Of a DNA stretch of 64,000 nucleotides, positions 44,903-53,672 are shown piece by piece. A program made the translations under genes and the position numbers. The DNA is from Onstottus_B arcticum. Its GTDB lineage: Bacteria > Acidobacteriota > Blastocatellia > UBA7656. The stretch covers positions 186,001-250,000 of the forward strand of contig JBBPIE010000004.1 of the NCBI GenBank assembly GCA_038040485.1, written 5' to 3'. Within the stretch, counting starts at the first letter, position 1. Each line of letters starts with the position of its first letter. The notes beneath the pieces were generated by a model. It made no database searches, was not told where the DNA came from, and saw nothing but the letters and a program-made list of their open reading frames with translations.

Positions 44903-47900
44903 ATGATGCCCAAAAGCCGATACCGAAGACGAGCCACTCGATTGTTGACCGCGTTTGCAGCCCTGCTCATTCTGGGACTGACGGCGATCGCACAGGAGCA
45001 GAGCCAATACGACCGAGGCACGCCGCCCCAGCACACGGCGGGAGTTTCGTCGCTCGGCAGCTACACATCGGCGGACATCGGCACGATCAACCTGAGTAAC
45101 GGCTCGCTCAACTTCAAGCTCCCGCTAGGTAGCGTTGGCGGCCGCGGGTTCTGGCTGCCGCTCACGCTCAACTATAGCAACAAGCTGTGGTCGGGCAGGA
45201 GGAGCCAGGTCTTCATCAGCGACCCGGCGCCCGGCCACATGGAAGCAGCGGCCTGGGCGGCGTACAACGACTACACCGCGGACATCTATAACGCTGTTGC
45301 GCCGGGCTGGACTGTAGGAGCCGCCCCTTTCCTCAAGGCGCGAGGCCAGGGCATCAATTCGAATAACAATCCGAATGGGTGTACTGACTTTTCCTGGGCG
45401 CTAGTCAAGCTCACGCTTACGCTGCCCGACAGGGGCGAGGTCGAGTCTCGCGACGATCAGCGGGCCGGCGCACCGATGACTGCTCAGACCTTCGGGCCGA
45501 CCGGCTGCCGCACGCAGGACGGCTATCGAGGTAAGCGCTGGCATGCGACCGACGGGTCAGGAACGGTCTTCATCAGCGACAACGACAACGGAGTTGTCAA
45601 CGGAGACCTGGCGGGAAAAGTCATCACTGCCGACGGGACTCGCTACCATTTTGTAAACGCAAGCTCAGGCAACGTGGGAGGCTCTGCATACTTGAACAAT
45701 ATTGCGCGTTGCGATTGGGTGAGGGATCGCAACGGTAACAAAGTCAGTATCGACTATCCAACCGGGAGCAAGGTGGTGTACACGGACCAGCTCGGTCGCC
45801 AGACCATCGTGGAGTTCAGCGTGTCCGATTCACAGTTCCCGGGAGAGACTCTGGCGCTGCGAGTGACACTGCCGGGTTACAACGGAAGCCTGCGCTATTA
45901 CAAAGTGCGGAGCGGTGTGATGAATCTGAACTACCGCTCGGACGACAACCCGGTGCTGCCTGTTTATAACGGGGCTTACCCGACCGGAGTGATCGGGACC
46001 GAGCTATTCGCCGCGTCGTATGAAGCCGGCATGGAACGCATCGACGATAAGCAGGTGCTGACCCAGCTCGTTTTACCCGACAGTCGAGCCTTAACTTTCA
46101 AATACAACCGCTTTGGCGAAGTGGCCGAAGTGCAGCTCCCAACCGGCGGCAAGGTTCAGTACGACTACGTTAGTGTGCCGTTGGATACCCCCAATGGGAA
46201 CGGTTTGCCTTCGGGCAATTCACTGGCGGCCGAGGTGATTGCTTCAGGGCAGCAGGCGGGAGGCAACGTCCGGGCGGTTGACCGGGCTGTCGTTGCGCGG
46301 CGTACCTATCCCGATGGCAGCACCCTGGAAGGGACTTGGAGCTACAGCTACAAGATCACCAAAACAAGAGCCAAATGCACATCCGGCGGAATCACCTTAT
46401 TAGACGAGTGGCATTATTTTCTCCTCGCCCAGCGGTTCTTGACAGGGTCAACCAGCACAGGCGCGGATGGAACGGGCTACTCTTTGTGGTCTACTGGGAT
46501 CGAGCGGCGCAGCGAGATGGTTGATACCAATGGCACGACGGTGCTGTCGGCGGCAGAACAAGACTGGGGTCAGCGCGCTTCGGTGTCGTGGTCAACCGGC
46601 TACACAATCGAGCAAGTCGCCAATGACAATCGAGTAGCCGAGCAGCGAAAATATCTCGACGACGGTAGCATGTCGAAGACCGACATCTTCTACGATCCAA
46701 CGATCGCAGCGTCGAACCACATCAACAATCCCTCCGATGTCTACGAGTACGATTTCGATCAGACGTTGAAGCGCCGCAGCACAACCAGCTACCTTATCCT
46801 CACTCCTTACACCAGCACCGGGGTCAACACCGTCAATATCTTGAGTCTGCCGCTTCAGCAGTCGGTCTACGATGGGGGCGGAGCTGAGCTGGCGCGCACG
46901 ACCTACGAGTACGACAACTACGCAGCGGATGGGAATCACGCCGCGCTGCAGAGCTACACGCCGGATGCCTACAATCACGATTCAGGGTACGGGTTTGGCT
47001 ACACGACGCGCGGCAACGCCACGCAGATCACGCGTATGGTCAACGCCTCGACGTTTACCTCCGCCTTTCCGCGCTACGACACGCTGGGGAACGTAGTGTC
47101 GACTAAGGACCCACGAACTAACATCACGACGATCAGCTATCTTGACGACTTCGGCAACGGCGCGGGTCCCGGGTTCGGCGGCAGCGGCAGCTTCGGCCCG
47201 ACCTATTCTTTGCCGACGCTGATCACCAGCCCACCGCCCAATCCCACAGAGCCTCAACAGACTGCTCGCAGTCAGTATGATTTCTCAACTGGGCTGCTCA
47301 CCGGGTTCAAAGACCGCAACGGCACCATTACTCAGACTCTCTACAACGATCTATTCGACCGGCCTACTCAGATCAAGTCAGCCCTTGGCACGCCGCTCGA
47401 GAATCACACTGTTATGTACTACGCCGGGTTGAATCCGCTGACGGTGTTCGGCGTGACTCTGACCAACAACGACATGCTGACGGCGAAAGACCAGAGCGGC
47501 ATCGATGACGGCAACCTTCGAAGCTGGACAAAGACGGACGGCTTTGGACGAACGCTAGACTCCTTCGCACGCGACCCGCAAGGCGACGTCAGAACAACAG
47601 CAACGTATGACGGACTGGGGCGTGCCAAACGCATCACTAACCCCTATCGCACTACGAACGATCCGACTTATGGATATACCGACACGACATTCGATTTGCT
47701 CGGCCGAGTGACCAGGGTCGAGACTTTCAGTGGAAGCGGAGTATCTGCTGGCGCAGTGACGACTGCTTACTCCGGCAATCAGGTGACCGTGACGGATCAA
47801 GCGCTGAAAGTGAGGCGCAGTGTCACAGACGGGCTTGGCCGCTTGAAGCAAGTGATCGAAGACCCAAATCTGCTGGCTTACTCGACGAACTACACTTACG

Positions 47901-50263
47901 ACGCGCTGGATGATCTGACTAGCGTGATACAAAACGTGCAGACCCGCACGTTCGCTTATGACGGTTTGAAGCGGCTGACTCAGGCATTCAATCCAGAGAG
48001 CGGGACAGTCAACTACACCTACGATGCGAACTCGAATCTTGAGACGAAGCTGGACGCGCGGCTCATCACAACGACTTATGCCTATGACGCATTGAACCGA
48101 GTGAAGAGCCGGATGTACGAGAACGACCCGCAAAGCACACCCGCGGTTTCCTACAAATACGACGCGCAGGCGCTGCAGGCTGGTTCGCCTCCATCTTTCG
48201 ATCGCGGCTCCTCCGTCGGAAGACTGGTGGCGGTCACTTATGGCGGCGAAAGCTCCGGAACCTATCGTGGCTATGATCAACTTGGCCGAGTAGTTCGACA
48301 GGTTCAACAGACCGATGGTATAGACTATGCGGTGGATGCGACCTATGACCTTGCGGGGGAAGCAAAGACCGAAACCTATCCCGCGGTCCCCGGATTCGCC
48401 GACAGACGCACTGTGAGTTTCAACTACGACACCGCCGGAAGGATGAATTCCATCTCAAGCGCGGCGACCAGCTACGCTGCCGCTGCAGGTGTTTCGAGCA
48501 TGACTTACTCCCCCCACGGCGGACTCGCAACCGAGACTTATGGCAGCGGTCTGGTTCACGCGATGACTTACAACCCAAGGCTGCAGCCGGACCACATCAA
48601 GCTGGGAACGGCTGCAGCTCCTGCTTCGATACTTGATCTCGAATACACCTACAGCAATTCGAATCCAAACATCCACGACAACAACGGAAATGTTCGGACC
48701 CAAAAGGTCACCGCCGGCGCGTTCTTTCTCACCCAGACGTATACCTATGACGGACTGAATCGTTTGGGCAGCGCCAGCGAGAAAGTTGGCAGCGAAACCA
48801 ACCCTCGCTGGTCCCAAAGTTACGGCTACGATCGCTTCGGCAACCGCACATCGTTGATCAACTCGGGCAGCGAGGCCAACTTGCTGCCAACGCAAAGCAC
48901 GCCGGCGATCGACTCCGCGACAAATCGACTCGTTGGGTTTCACTACGACGCCGCGGGAAACCTGGCTCAGGCCGATTTCGTGACTCGCTACTATGACGCA
49001 GAGAACCGCATGGTGCGGATTGGAAAAACCCTTCCCAGCTATCAGTATGACGGAGAGGGACGGAGAGTATCAAAACGTCTGCAAGGGCCACAAAGCGGCA
49101 CGACCGTCTACTACGTCTACGACATAGCAGGGGTGCTAGTCGCCGATTACACCTTTGGCGGCTTTGGTTCTTCGAGCCAGGAATATGTCTACGGCGCAAG
49201 CGGCTTGGTTGCGACGATTCAGCGGGGGAATGCGACGGCAACGTACCTGACAGCGGATCATCTGGGTTCGCCGCGCGTCGCGACTAATAACAGTCAGGCT
49301 GTGGTTAGCCGTCACGATTACTTGCCGTTTGGTGAAGAGCTTTCGGTGGGCATCGGCGGCCGGACGGCTGGAATGGGCTACGGAGGGATCGACGGTGTTC
49401 GCCAGAAGTTCACCCAAAAAGAAAGAGATAATGAGTCGGGGCTGGATTACTTCCTTGCGAGGTACTACTCCTCGGCGCAGGGACGGTTCACTAGCCCCGA
49501 TGAGTTTGTCGGTGGGCCTGATGAGTTATTCGATTTCTCGGGCGCGGCATCGAGCAATCCAACTTTCTATGCAGACCTGACTGATCCTCAGTCCCTTAAC
49601 AAGTATCAATACTGCTACAACAACCCGCTTCTTTACATCGACCCTGATGGGCATCAGGGGATCAAGAAATGGATTCAGGACACACTCAGGGGCGCTGCTG
49701 CCACGTTCAACGCGGACAATGGTCTGCCCGCGCCTAGCGGTGACCAAACAACGACAGGTCGAACAATAGGCCACCTTGCCGCAATCACCCAGGGCGTCAC
49801 GGAAGTTGTGACGGGCGGAAATATGATCGTGGGAGGTGGCACAGAGGCTGTAGTGACGTCGCCTGCTGCGACTACAGTGGTCGGCGCAGTAGTTCCAGCA
49901 GCAGGGGTAGGAGTCGCAGTTGTTGGTGGGGCCCTAGTGGTGCACGGCGGCGGTGTTCTCATCAACACAACTGTCAACATTTTCAAGAAGGGTGATACCA
50001 CTGCCAGCAACTCGCAGCAACAAAGTCAGCCGCAACAAAGTCAGCCTGGCCCCACCACAGAAGTAACGCCAAGAACGAATTCCAAGGCTTTTGAGGCAGT
50101 AAAAGGGTCGCCAGCCAAGCGCAACAAAGAGAGTGGAGAAATCTGGGTAAAGGACAGGCTTCACAAGGATCATTACGAGGTTTACAAGAACCAGAAGAAA
50201 TTTGAAAACGGCAAGAGGAACCGGTCTGTTTGGGAAGACGGCAGAGCTAAGGAGAAGTTTTAG
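44903..50263 (+). CDS. RHS repeat polymorphic toxin, complete
   Basis: 1786 aa with a Sec signal peptide (LLTAFAALLILGLTAIAQ). The N-terminal third is the SpvB/TcaC-like entry region; YD repeats run about 560-1400; the RHS core is near 1510-1600 (YLTADHLGSPR, SGLDYFLARYYSSAQGRFTSPDE, NKYQYCYNNPLLYIDPDGHQG). A Gly/Val/Ala-rich hydrophobic segment follows (about 1630-1695), then a Gln/Ser-rich linker. The tail is about 60 basic residues (EIWVKDRLHKDHYEVYKN, RNRSVWEDGR) with paired His/Asp/Tyr, resembling small RNase-type toxins. AGGAG precedes the ATG. The small gene 17 bp downstream is the likely immunity gene. Confidence 0.9.
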   Translation: MMPKSRYRRRATRLLTAFAALLILGLTAIAQEQSQYDRGTPPQHTAGVSSLGSYTSADIGTINLSNGSLNFKLPLGSVGGRGFWLPLTLNYSNKLWSGRRSQVFISDPAPGHMEAAAWAAYNDYTADIYNAVAPGWTVGAAPFLKARGQGINSNNNPNGCTDFSWALVKLTLTLPDRGEVESRDDQRAGAPMTAQTFGPTGCRTQDGYRGKRWHATDGSGTVFISDNDNGVVNGDLAGKVITADGTRYHFVNASSGNVGGSAYLNNIARCDWVRDRNGNKVSIDYPTGSKVVYTDQLGRQTIVEFSVSDSQFPGETLALRVTLPGYNGSLRYYKVRSGVMNLNYRSDDNPVLPVYNGAYPTGVIGTELFAASYEAGMERIDDKQVLTQLVLPDSRALTFKYNRFGEVAEVQLPTGGKVQYDYVSVPLDTPNGNGLPSGNSLAAEVIASGQQAGGNVRAVDRAVVARRTYPDGSTLEGTWSYSYKITKTRAKCTSGGITLLDEWHYFLLAQRFLTGSTSTGADGTGYSLWSTGIERRSEMVDTNGTTVLSAAEQDWGQRASVSWSTGYTIEQVANDNRVAEQRKYLDDGSMSKTDIFYDPTIAASNHINNPSDVYEYDFDQTLKRRSTTSYLILTPYTSTGVNTVNILSLPLQQSVYDGGGAELARTTYEYDNYAADGNHAALQSYTPDAYNHDSGYGFGYTTRGNATQITRMVNASTFTSAFPRYDTLGNVVSTKDPRTNITTISYLDDFGNGAGPGFGGSGSFGPTYSLPTLITSPPPNPTEPQQTARSQYDFSTGLLTGFKDRNGTITQTLYNDLFDRPTQIKSALGTPLENHTVMYYAGLNPLTVFGVTLTNNDMLTAKDQSGIDDGNLRSWTKTDGFGRTLDSFARDPQGDVRTTATYDGLGRAKRITNPYRTTNDPTYGYTDTTFDLLGRVTRVETFSGSGVSAGAVTTAYSGNQVTVTDQALKVRRSVTDGLGRLKQVIEDPNLLAYSTNYTYDALDDLTSVIQNVQTRTFAYDGLKRLTQAFNPESGTVNYTYDANSNLETKLDARLITTTYAYDALNRVKSRMYENDPQSTPAVSYKYDAQALQAGSPPSFDRGSSVGRLVAVTYGGESSGTYRGYDQLGRVVRQVQQTDGIDYAVDATYDLAGEAKTETYPAVPGFADRRTVSFNYDTAGRMNSISSAATSYAAAAGVSSMTYSPHGGLATETYGSGLVHAMTYNPRLQPDHIKLGTAAAPASILDLEYTYSNSNPNIHDNNGNVRTQKVTAGAFFLTQTYTYDGLNRLGSASEKVGSETNPRWSQSYGYDRFGNRTSLINSGSEANLLPTQSTPAIDSATNRLVGFHYDAAGNLAQADFVTRYYDAENRMVRIGKTLPSYQYDGEGRRVSKRLQGPQSGTTVYYVYDIAGVLVADYTFGGFGSSSQEYVYGASGLVATIQRGNATATYLTADHLGSPRVATNNSQAVVSRHDYLPFGEELSVGIGGRTAGMGYGGIDGVRQKFTQKERDNESGLDYFLARYYSSAQGRFTSPDEFVGGPDELFDFSGAASSNPTFYADLTDPQSLNKYQYCYNNPLLYIDPDGHQGIKKWIQDTLRGAAATFNADNGLPAPSGDQTTTGRTIGHLAAITQGVTEVVTGGNMIVGGGTEAVVTSPAATTVVGAVVPAAGVGVAVVGGALVVHGGGVLINTTVNIFKKGDTTASNSQQQSQPQQSQPGPTTEVTPRTNSKAFEAVKGSPAKRNKESGEIWVKDRLHKDHYEVYKNQKKFENGKRNRSVWEDGRAKEKF

Positions 50264-50280
50264 AAAGGGGGAGAGAACCT

Positions 50281-50553
50281 GTGTCAGTTGACGAGATTTG
50301 TGAGAACTACGCGCGAAGAAAGACGAAGATTACTGTGAGGATTCTCGATGATGAGAATGACATGATCCTGATTGAAGGGGACGCATCTGCGTTAGAGTTT
50401 CTTGGTAAACTTTTTTTGGCACAGGCAAGTGCCAGTGATTGTGGATTTCAGATAGCGCCAAACTCAGCGGGAAAGGCCCTTTTCAATCCCAATTCCACCT
50501 TGGGTATATACATTCATCGTGTCCCTTGTATACACAAAACTAGCAATGAGTGA
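50281..50553 (+). CDS. small cytoplasmic protein, probable immunity protein of the RHS toxin
   Basis: 90 aa. The pattern ILIEGDASALEFLGKLFLAQA, CGFQIAPNSAGKALF and GIYIHRVPC looks like a small immunity family of polymorphic toxins (Imm32-like in my memory, not checked). No signal peptide, which fits a toxin acting inside the cell. The start is GTG, with a GGGAGAG site. Position directly after the RHS gene is the main evidence. Confidence 0.75.
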   Translation: MSVDEICENYARRKTKITVRILDDENDMILIEGDASALEFLGKLFLAQASASDCGFQIAPNSAGKALFNPNSTLGIYIHRVPCIHKTSNE

Positions 50554-50953
50554 TCGCCTTCATTTGTCACCGGCTAAAGAAAACCGCAAAGCAACAACCT
50601 TCCGCGCGAGCCCCCTTCGAGGGGGGCGTCCCGAAGGGAGCAAGGCGAAGCGCGTGCGAGGAACGAGCCGCGCGAGACGCAGCGACCGGAGTGGCGCGCA
50701 GGGGGGTGGGGAACCGGAGCGCGCGGCGGCGGTGCAGTTTCCGCCGCAAGCGCGAGGAAGATACCGGGGCGTACGATAACGCGTATTATGTTGTCGTGCA
50801 GCGCAAGTGCCACTGGCTTTTTTTAGTGGCGCGCGAGCTGGCCTCGAACACACCTTAGGTTGGCAGCCCGAGAACGCGAACTTACTTGCTCGATTTCCCA
50901 GCCTTCCTGAACACGGTCCTATTTGAAACAACGGCTTCGGGTTGAGTAACTTC
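50554..50953. other. intergenic, GC-rich hairpin patch
   Basis: No supported gene. 50611-50625 is a tight hairpin CCCCCT-TCG-AGGGGG, and 50630-50770 is extremely GC-rich with repeated GCGAG/GCGCGAG words. Several open frames here overlap each other on both strands and have no homology, so I call none. Possibly a relic or structured RNA. Confidence 0.35.
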
Positions 50954-51163
50954 TCAGCCTTGGTTGCCGCCGCGAACCCATTTGCGAAACAGCGACGCCC
51001 TGCAAATGAGCTTCCTTCGGCTTGGCAACTCAATGACGTGCAGCCGGTCCTTGTTGATCCAGTCGTAAATGGTAGTGACGCAGCTCCCGCTGGAAGCCGC
51101 CGCCTCTTTGATGCTCAGCATCTGTGTGTCTCTGGCGCAGAACGGACAGGGGGCGAGAAACAT
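50954..51163 (-). CDS. small excisionase-type helix-turn-helix protein
   Basis: 69 aa. An N-terminal CPFC pair, then LSIKEAAASSGSCVTTIYDWINKDRLH, a HTH_17/excisionase-like DNA-binding domain with a wing (LPSRRKLICRASL). GGGAGG lies about eight bases before the ATG. Such proteins act as DNA-binding adaptors, sometimes with integrases, but no integrase is present. Confidence 0.75.
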   Translation of the reverse strand: MFLAPCPFCARDTQMLSIKEAAASSGSCVTTIYDWINKDRLHVIELPSRRKLICRASLFRKWVRGGNQG

Positions 51164-51277
51164 CCTTGATCCTCCCTCGTGTTTGCTGTACGGGCTCTGT
51201 ACTTAATAGACGTATTCTGAAGATGTTTTTTTGCAGAAAGAGTCTAGAACGACGGATGCGGGCGGTTATCGCTAGTC

Positions 51278-51370
51278 AACAAGGCCGCGCCATTTGTGTC
51301 CAGCGCGCATCAATACGACCTGCTGAATCGAGTCACCAACGCAGCCACGGTGACGGCAGGCAACAGGTGA
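51278..51370 (+). pseudogene. relic of an RHS repeat gene
   Basis: In frame with a TGA at 51368, the sequence reads FVSSAHQYDLLNRVTNAATVTAGNR, a typical YD-repeat unit. There is no start and nothing on either side, so this is a decayed fragment of an RHS gene. The rest of 51164-51543 holds nothing I can support. Confidence 0.6.
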
Positions 51371-51543
51371 CTCCGTTTACGACACGGCGACCACATTTCT
51401 TTTCCAAATGGTTCAATATTGCACAGCAATTAGTTCCAGGCCGGAGGATTATCAGTAAGCACCTCAAGAAACTACTCGATTGCTTCATAGTCAAGAGGCT
51501 GCGGGCTGTTACGTGAATCTTTGAGTGAGGCTAAGGGAGACAT

Positions 51544-51753
51544 ATGTGGAACGAAGATGAGATTGAAGGGAAAGGCAAACAGGTCAAGGGCGCAATAAAG
51601 GACAAGGCTGGGGACTTGCTCAATGATCGCGACCTCGAAGCTGAAGGCAAAGCCGAGCGCCTTGAAGGAAAAGTCCAGGAGAAAATAGGCGAAGTCCGCA
51701 GAAACGCCGGTGATGCGCTGGAGAAGGCGGGCAAAGCCATCTCAGGCAAATGA
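51544..51753 (+). CDS. CsbD-family stress protein
   Basis: 69 aa of charged amphipathic sequence with EIEGKGKQVKGAIKDKAGDL and AERLEGKVQEKIGEV, the two CsbD repeats. GGGAG lies before the ATG. CsbD-like proteins are abundant general-stress proteins of unknown mechanism. Confidence 0.9.
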   Translation: MWNEDEIEGKGKQVKGAIKDKAGDLLNDRDLEAEGKAERLEGKVQEKIGEVRRNAGDALEKAGKAISGK

Positions 51754-51921
51754 TGGTTCGGAATCGATCCGATCCAGCTTGCTAACAAAGCGGCCGGTAA
51801 GCGTGCCGCCCGGCGATACTCAGGGCATGAACAGTCATGCCGGCATCCTCAAACGCTGAATAAATCAATCGTAGGATGCCGGATTACCTCGAAACAGGGA
51901 TTCGAACAGGAGATTTGTAAA

Positions 51922-53541
51922 ATGAAGATTACCAGATTTATTACCGCGAGCACGCTGTTTGTCATGGCTCTCGCCGGTATCTCTTTCGCTCAGACCGTTC
52001 AGGTCACCAACACTTCGCAATGGGTCGCTGCCAAGCGTCAGATCCTGGCGGTCAAGTATATCGAACACAACCAAACGTCGGTCAATATGGCGGGCACATC
52101 GCTCGTTCCGCGAGCGTTCGGCAAGGCCGACGTTGAGTTCAAGAATGGCCGCTCGAGGATCAAACTCGAGATGGAGAACCTCGGCCATCCGCAATCGCTG
52201 GGCGCCTACTACACCACTTACATACTGTGGGCGGTCGCTCCCGAAGGACAGGCTGAGAGCCTTGTCGAATTGCCGGTCAGCGGTAAATTCAACGCCGATG
52301 CGACGACGAAATTTCAGACGTTCGGCCTGATGATCACCGCCGAACCGCACTCCAGGGTGGCGTTGCCGAGTCCCGTGATCGTAGCTGAGAACGCCTTGCG
52401 GAAAGGGACGGAAGGCAGAACCGGAGTCAGCCAGATTGAGTACAGCGGTGATTCTGGAGCGTGGTATGTCGTCTCCTGGCCTAACTCGCCTGCGTTGAAT
52501 GCGGACTTCAATACACCCCTGCTGATTCTGGGCGCGCGTCGTGCCGTGTGGATAGCGCAGCGGGCCGACGCCAGGACATTCGCCGCCCCCGAGCTGCGAG
52601 AAGCGGAAGTCAAGCTCGAGGTTTTGGAACAGAACTGGCCACAATCGCACAGAAATAACGACGATCGCAAGAATCAGGAGCGATATGGCGGCCAGGCTCG
52701 CGACGTGATGCGTCTGGCTGAACACGCCCGAATGCTGACCGTCGAGCGCAGCGCCCAAGCGCGGCTTGATGCCGAGCGCCGCAACGCGAGCAATACTATC
52801 GCAGAGGCCCAGTCCGACGCTGATCGCGCGAGAAGTGAAGCTGACCGGGCTGCAAATGATGCCGATCTCGCGAGAATCCAAGCCGAGCGAGCGACAACCG
52901 ATGCCGATCGTTCGAGAGCCGAAGCTGAACGCGCGCGGATGTCCGAACGAGAGGCAGCGGAGCGGGCTGCAGCGGATGCTGCCCTGTCTCGTCAGCGAGT
53001 AGCGCAGGCGCAATCCGAAACTGAGACCGCGAAATCCAACGAAGCTCTGGCATCGAACGAAGCAATGCGCTCACGCCGAGAGGCCGAAGACGCTTTGCGT
53101 GAAAGAGACGACGCGCGTCAGGGTCTCTACGTTTCGCTCTCAGCGATTCTCGAGACCAGGCGTGAAGCCCGCGGGCTGATCGTCAATCTTTCTGATGTGT
53201 TGTTCGATACCGGACAGGCGACGCTCAAGCCAGGCGCTCGCGAGAAGCTCAGCAAGCTGGCGGGAATCCTCTTAGCGTATCCCGGCGTCTACTCGATCGA
53301 GGTCGAGGGACACACTGATTCGGTCGGCACGGATGAAAGCAACCTCAGGCTCTCACAGGGGCGAGCCGACTCGGTGCACGATTATCTCTTGCAAAGCGGA
53401 GTCAAGCGGGATCGCATGGCATTGGGTCGCGGGTTTGGTGAATCCACTCCAGTGGCCACCAACGACACAGCGGCTGGCAGGCAAGTCAATCGTCGTGTTG
53501 AAATCGTCATCGCGGATTCAGCGAAGCAGGCTAGTAGGTAA
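51922..53541 (+). CDS. OmpA-family protein with Ala-rich coiled coil
   Basis: 539 aa. Signal peptide ending SFA^QT; an N-terminal beta domain (30-240) I cannot name; a long coiled coil (250-400) of ADRARSEAD-type repeats; then an OmpA C-terminal peptidoglycan-binding domain (DVLFDTGQATLKPGAREKL, VEGHTDSVGTDESNLRLSQGRADSV, NRRVEIVI). It probably tethers outer membrane to peptidoglycan. AGGAG precedes the ATG and a strong terminator follows. Confidence 0.92.
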   Translation: MKITRFITASTLFVMALAGISFAQTVQVTNTSQWVAAKRQILAVKYIEHNQTSVNMAGTSLVPRAFGKADVEFKNGRSRIKLEMENLGHPQSLGAYYTTYILWAVAPEGQAESLVELPVSGKFNADATTKFQTFGLMITAEPHSRVALPSPVIVAENALRKGTEGRTGVSQIEYSGDSGAWYVVSWPNSPALNADFNTPLLILGARRAVWIAQRADARTFAAPELREAEVKLEVLEQNWPQSHRNNDDRKNQERYGGQARDVMRLAEHARMLTVERSAQARLDAERRNASNTIAEAQSDADRARSEADRAANDADLARIQAERATTDADRSRAEAERARMSEREAAERAAADAALSRQRVAQAQSETETAKSNEALASNEAMRSRREAEDALRERDDARQGLYVSLSAILETRREARGLIVNLSDVLFDTGQATLKPGAREKLSKLAGILLAYPGVYSIEVEGHTDSVGTDESNLRLSQGRADSVHDYLLQSGVKRDRMALGRGFGESTPVATNDTAAGRQVNRRVEIVIADSAKQASR

Positions 53542-53559
53542 TCAAGCTCAAGGAAAGAG

Positions 53560-53604
53560 CGGGCGCAATGGCTTAACATCAAGTTGAGCCACTGCGCCCG
53601 TTTT
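53560..53604 (+). terminator. rho-independent terminator after the OmpA-like gene
   Basis: A long stem CGGGCGCA...TGCGCCCG extended through ATGGCTTA/TGAGCCAC, followed by TTTT. It lies between two convergent genes and could serve both. Confidence 0.85.
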
Positions 53605-53672
53605 GACCTGCTCGGTTCGTAACGAGATTGCAGAACCCTGCGCGGATATTGAAAGGAAAGACCGATCATCGG

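Noticed and set aside
50560..51033. Overlapping GC-rich frames on both strands
   Set aside because: They arise from low-stop GC-rich sequence, with no domain or ribosome site.
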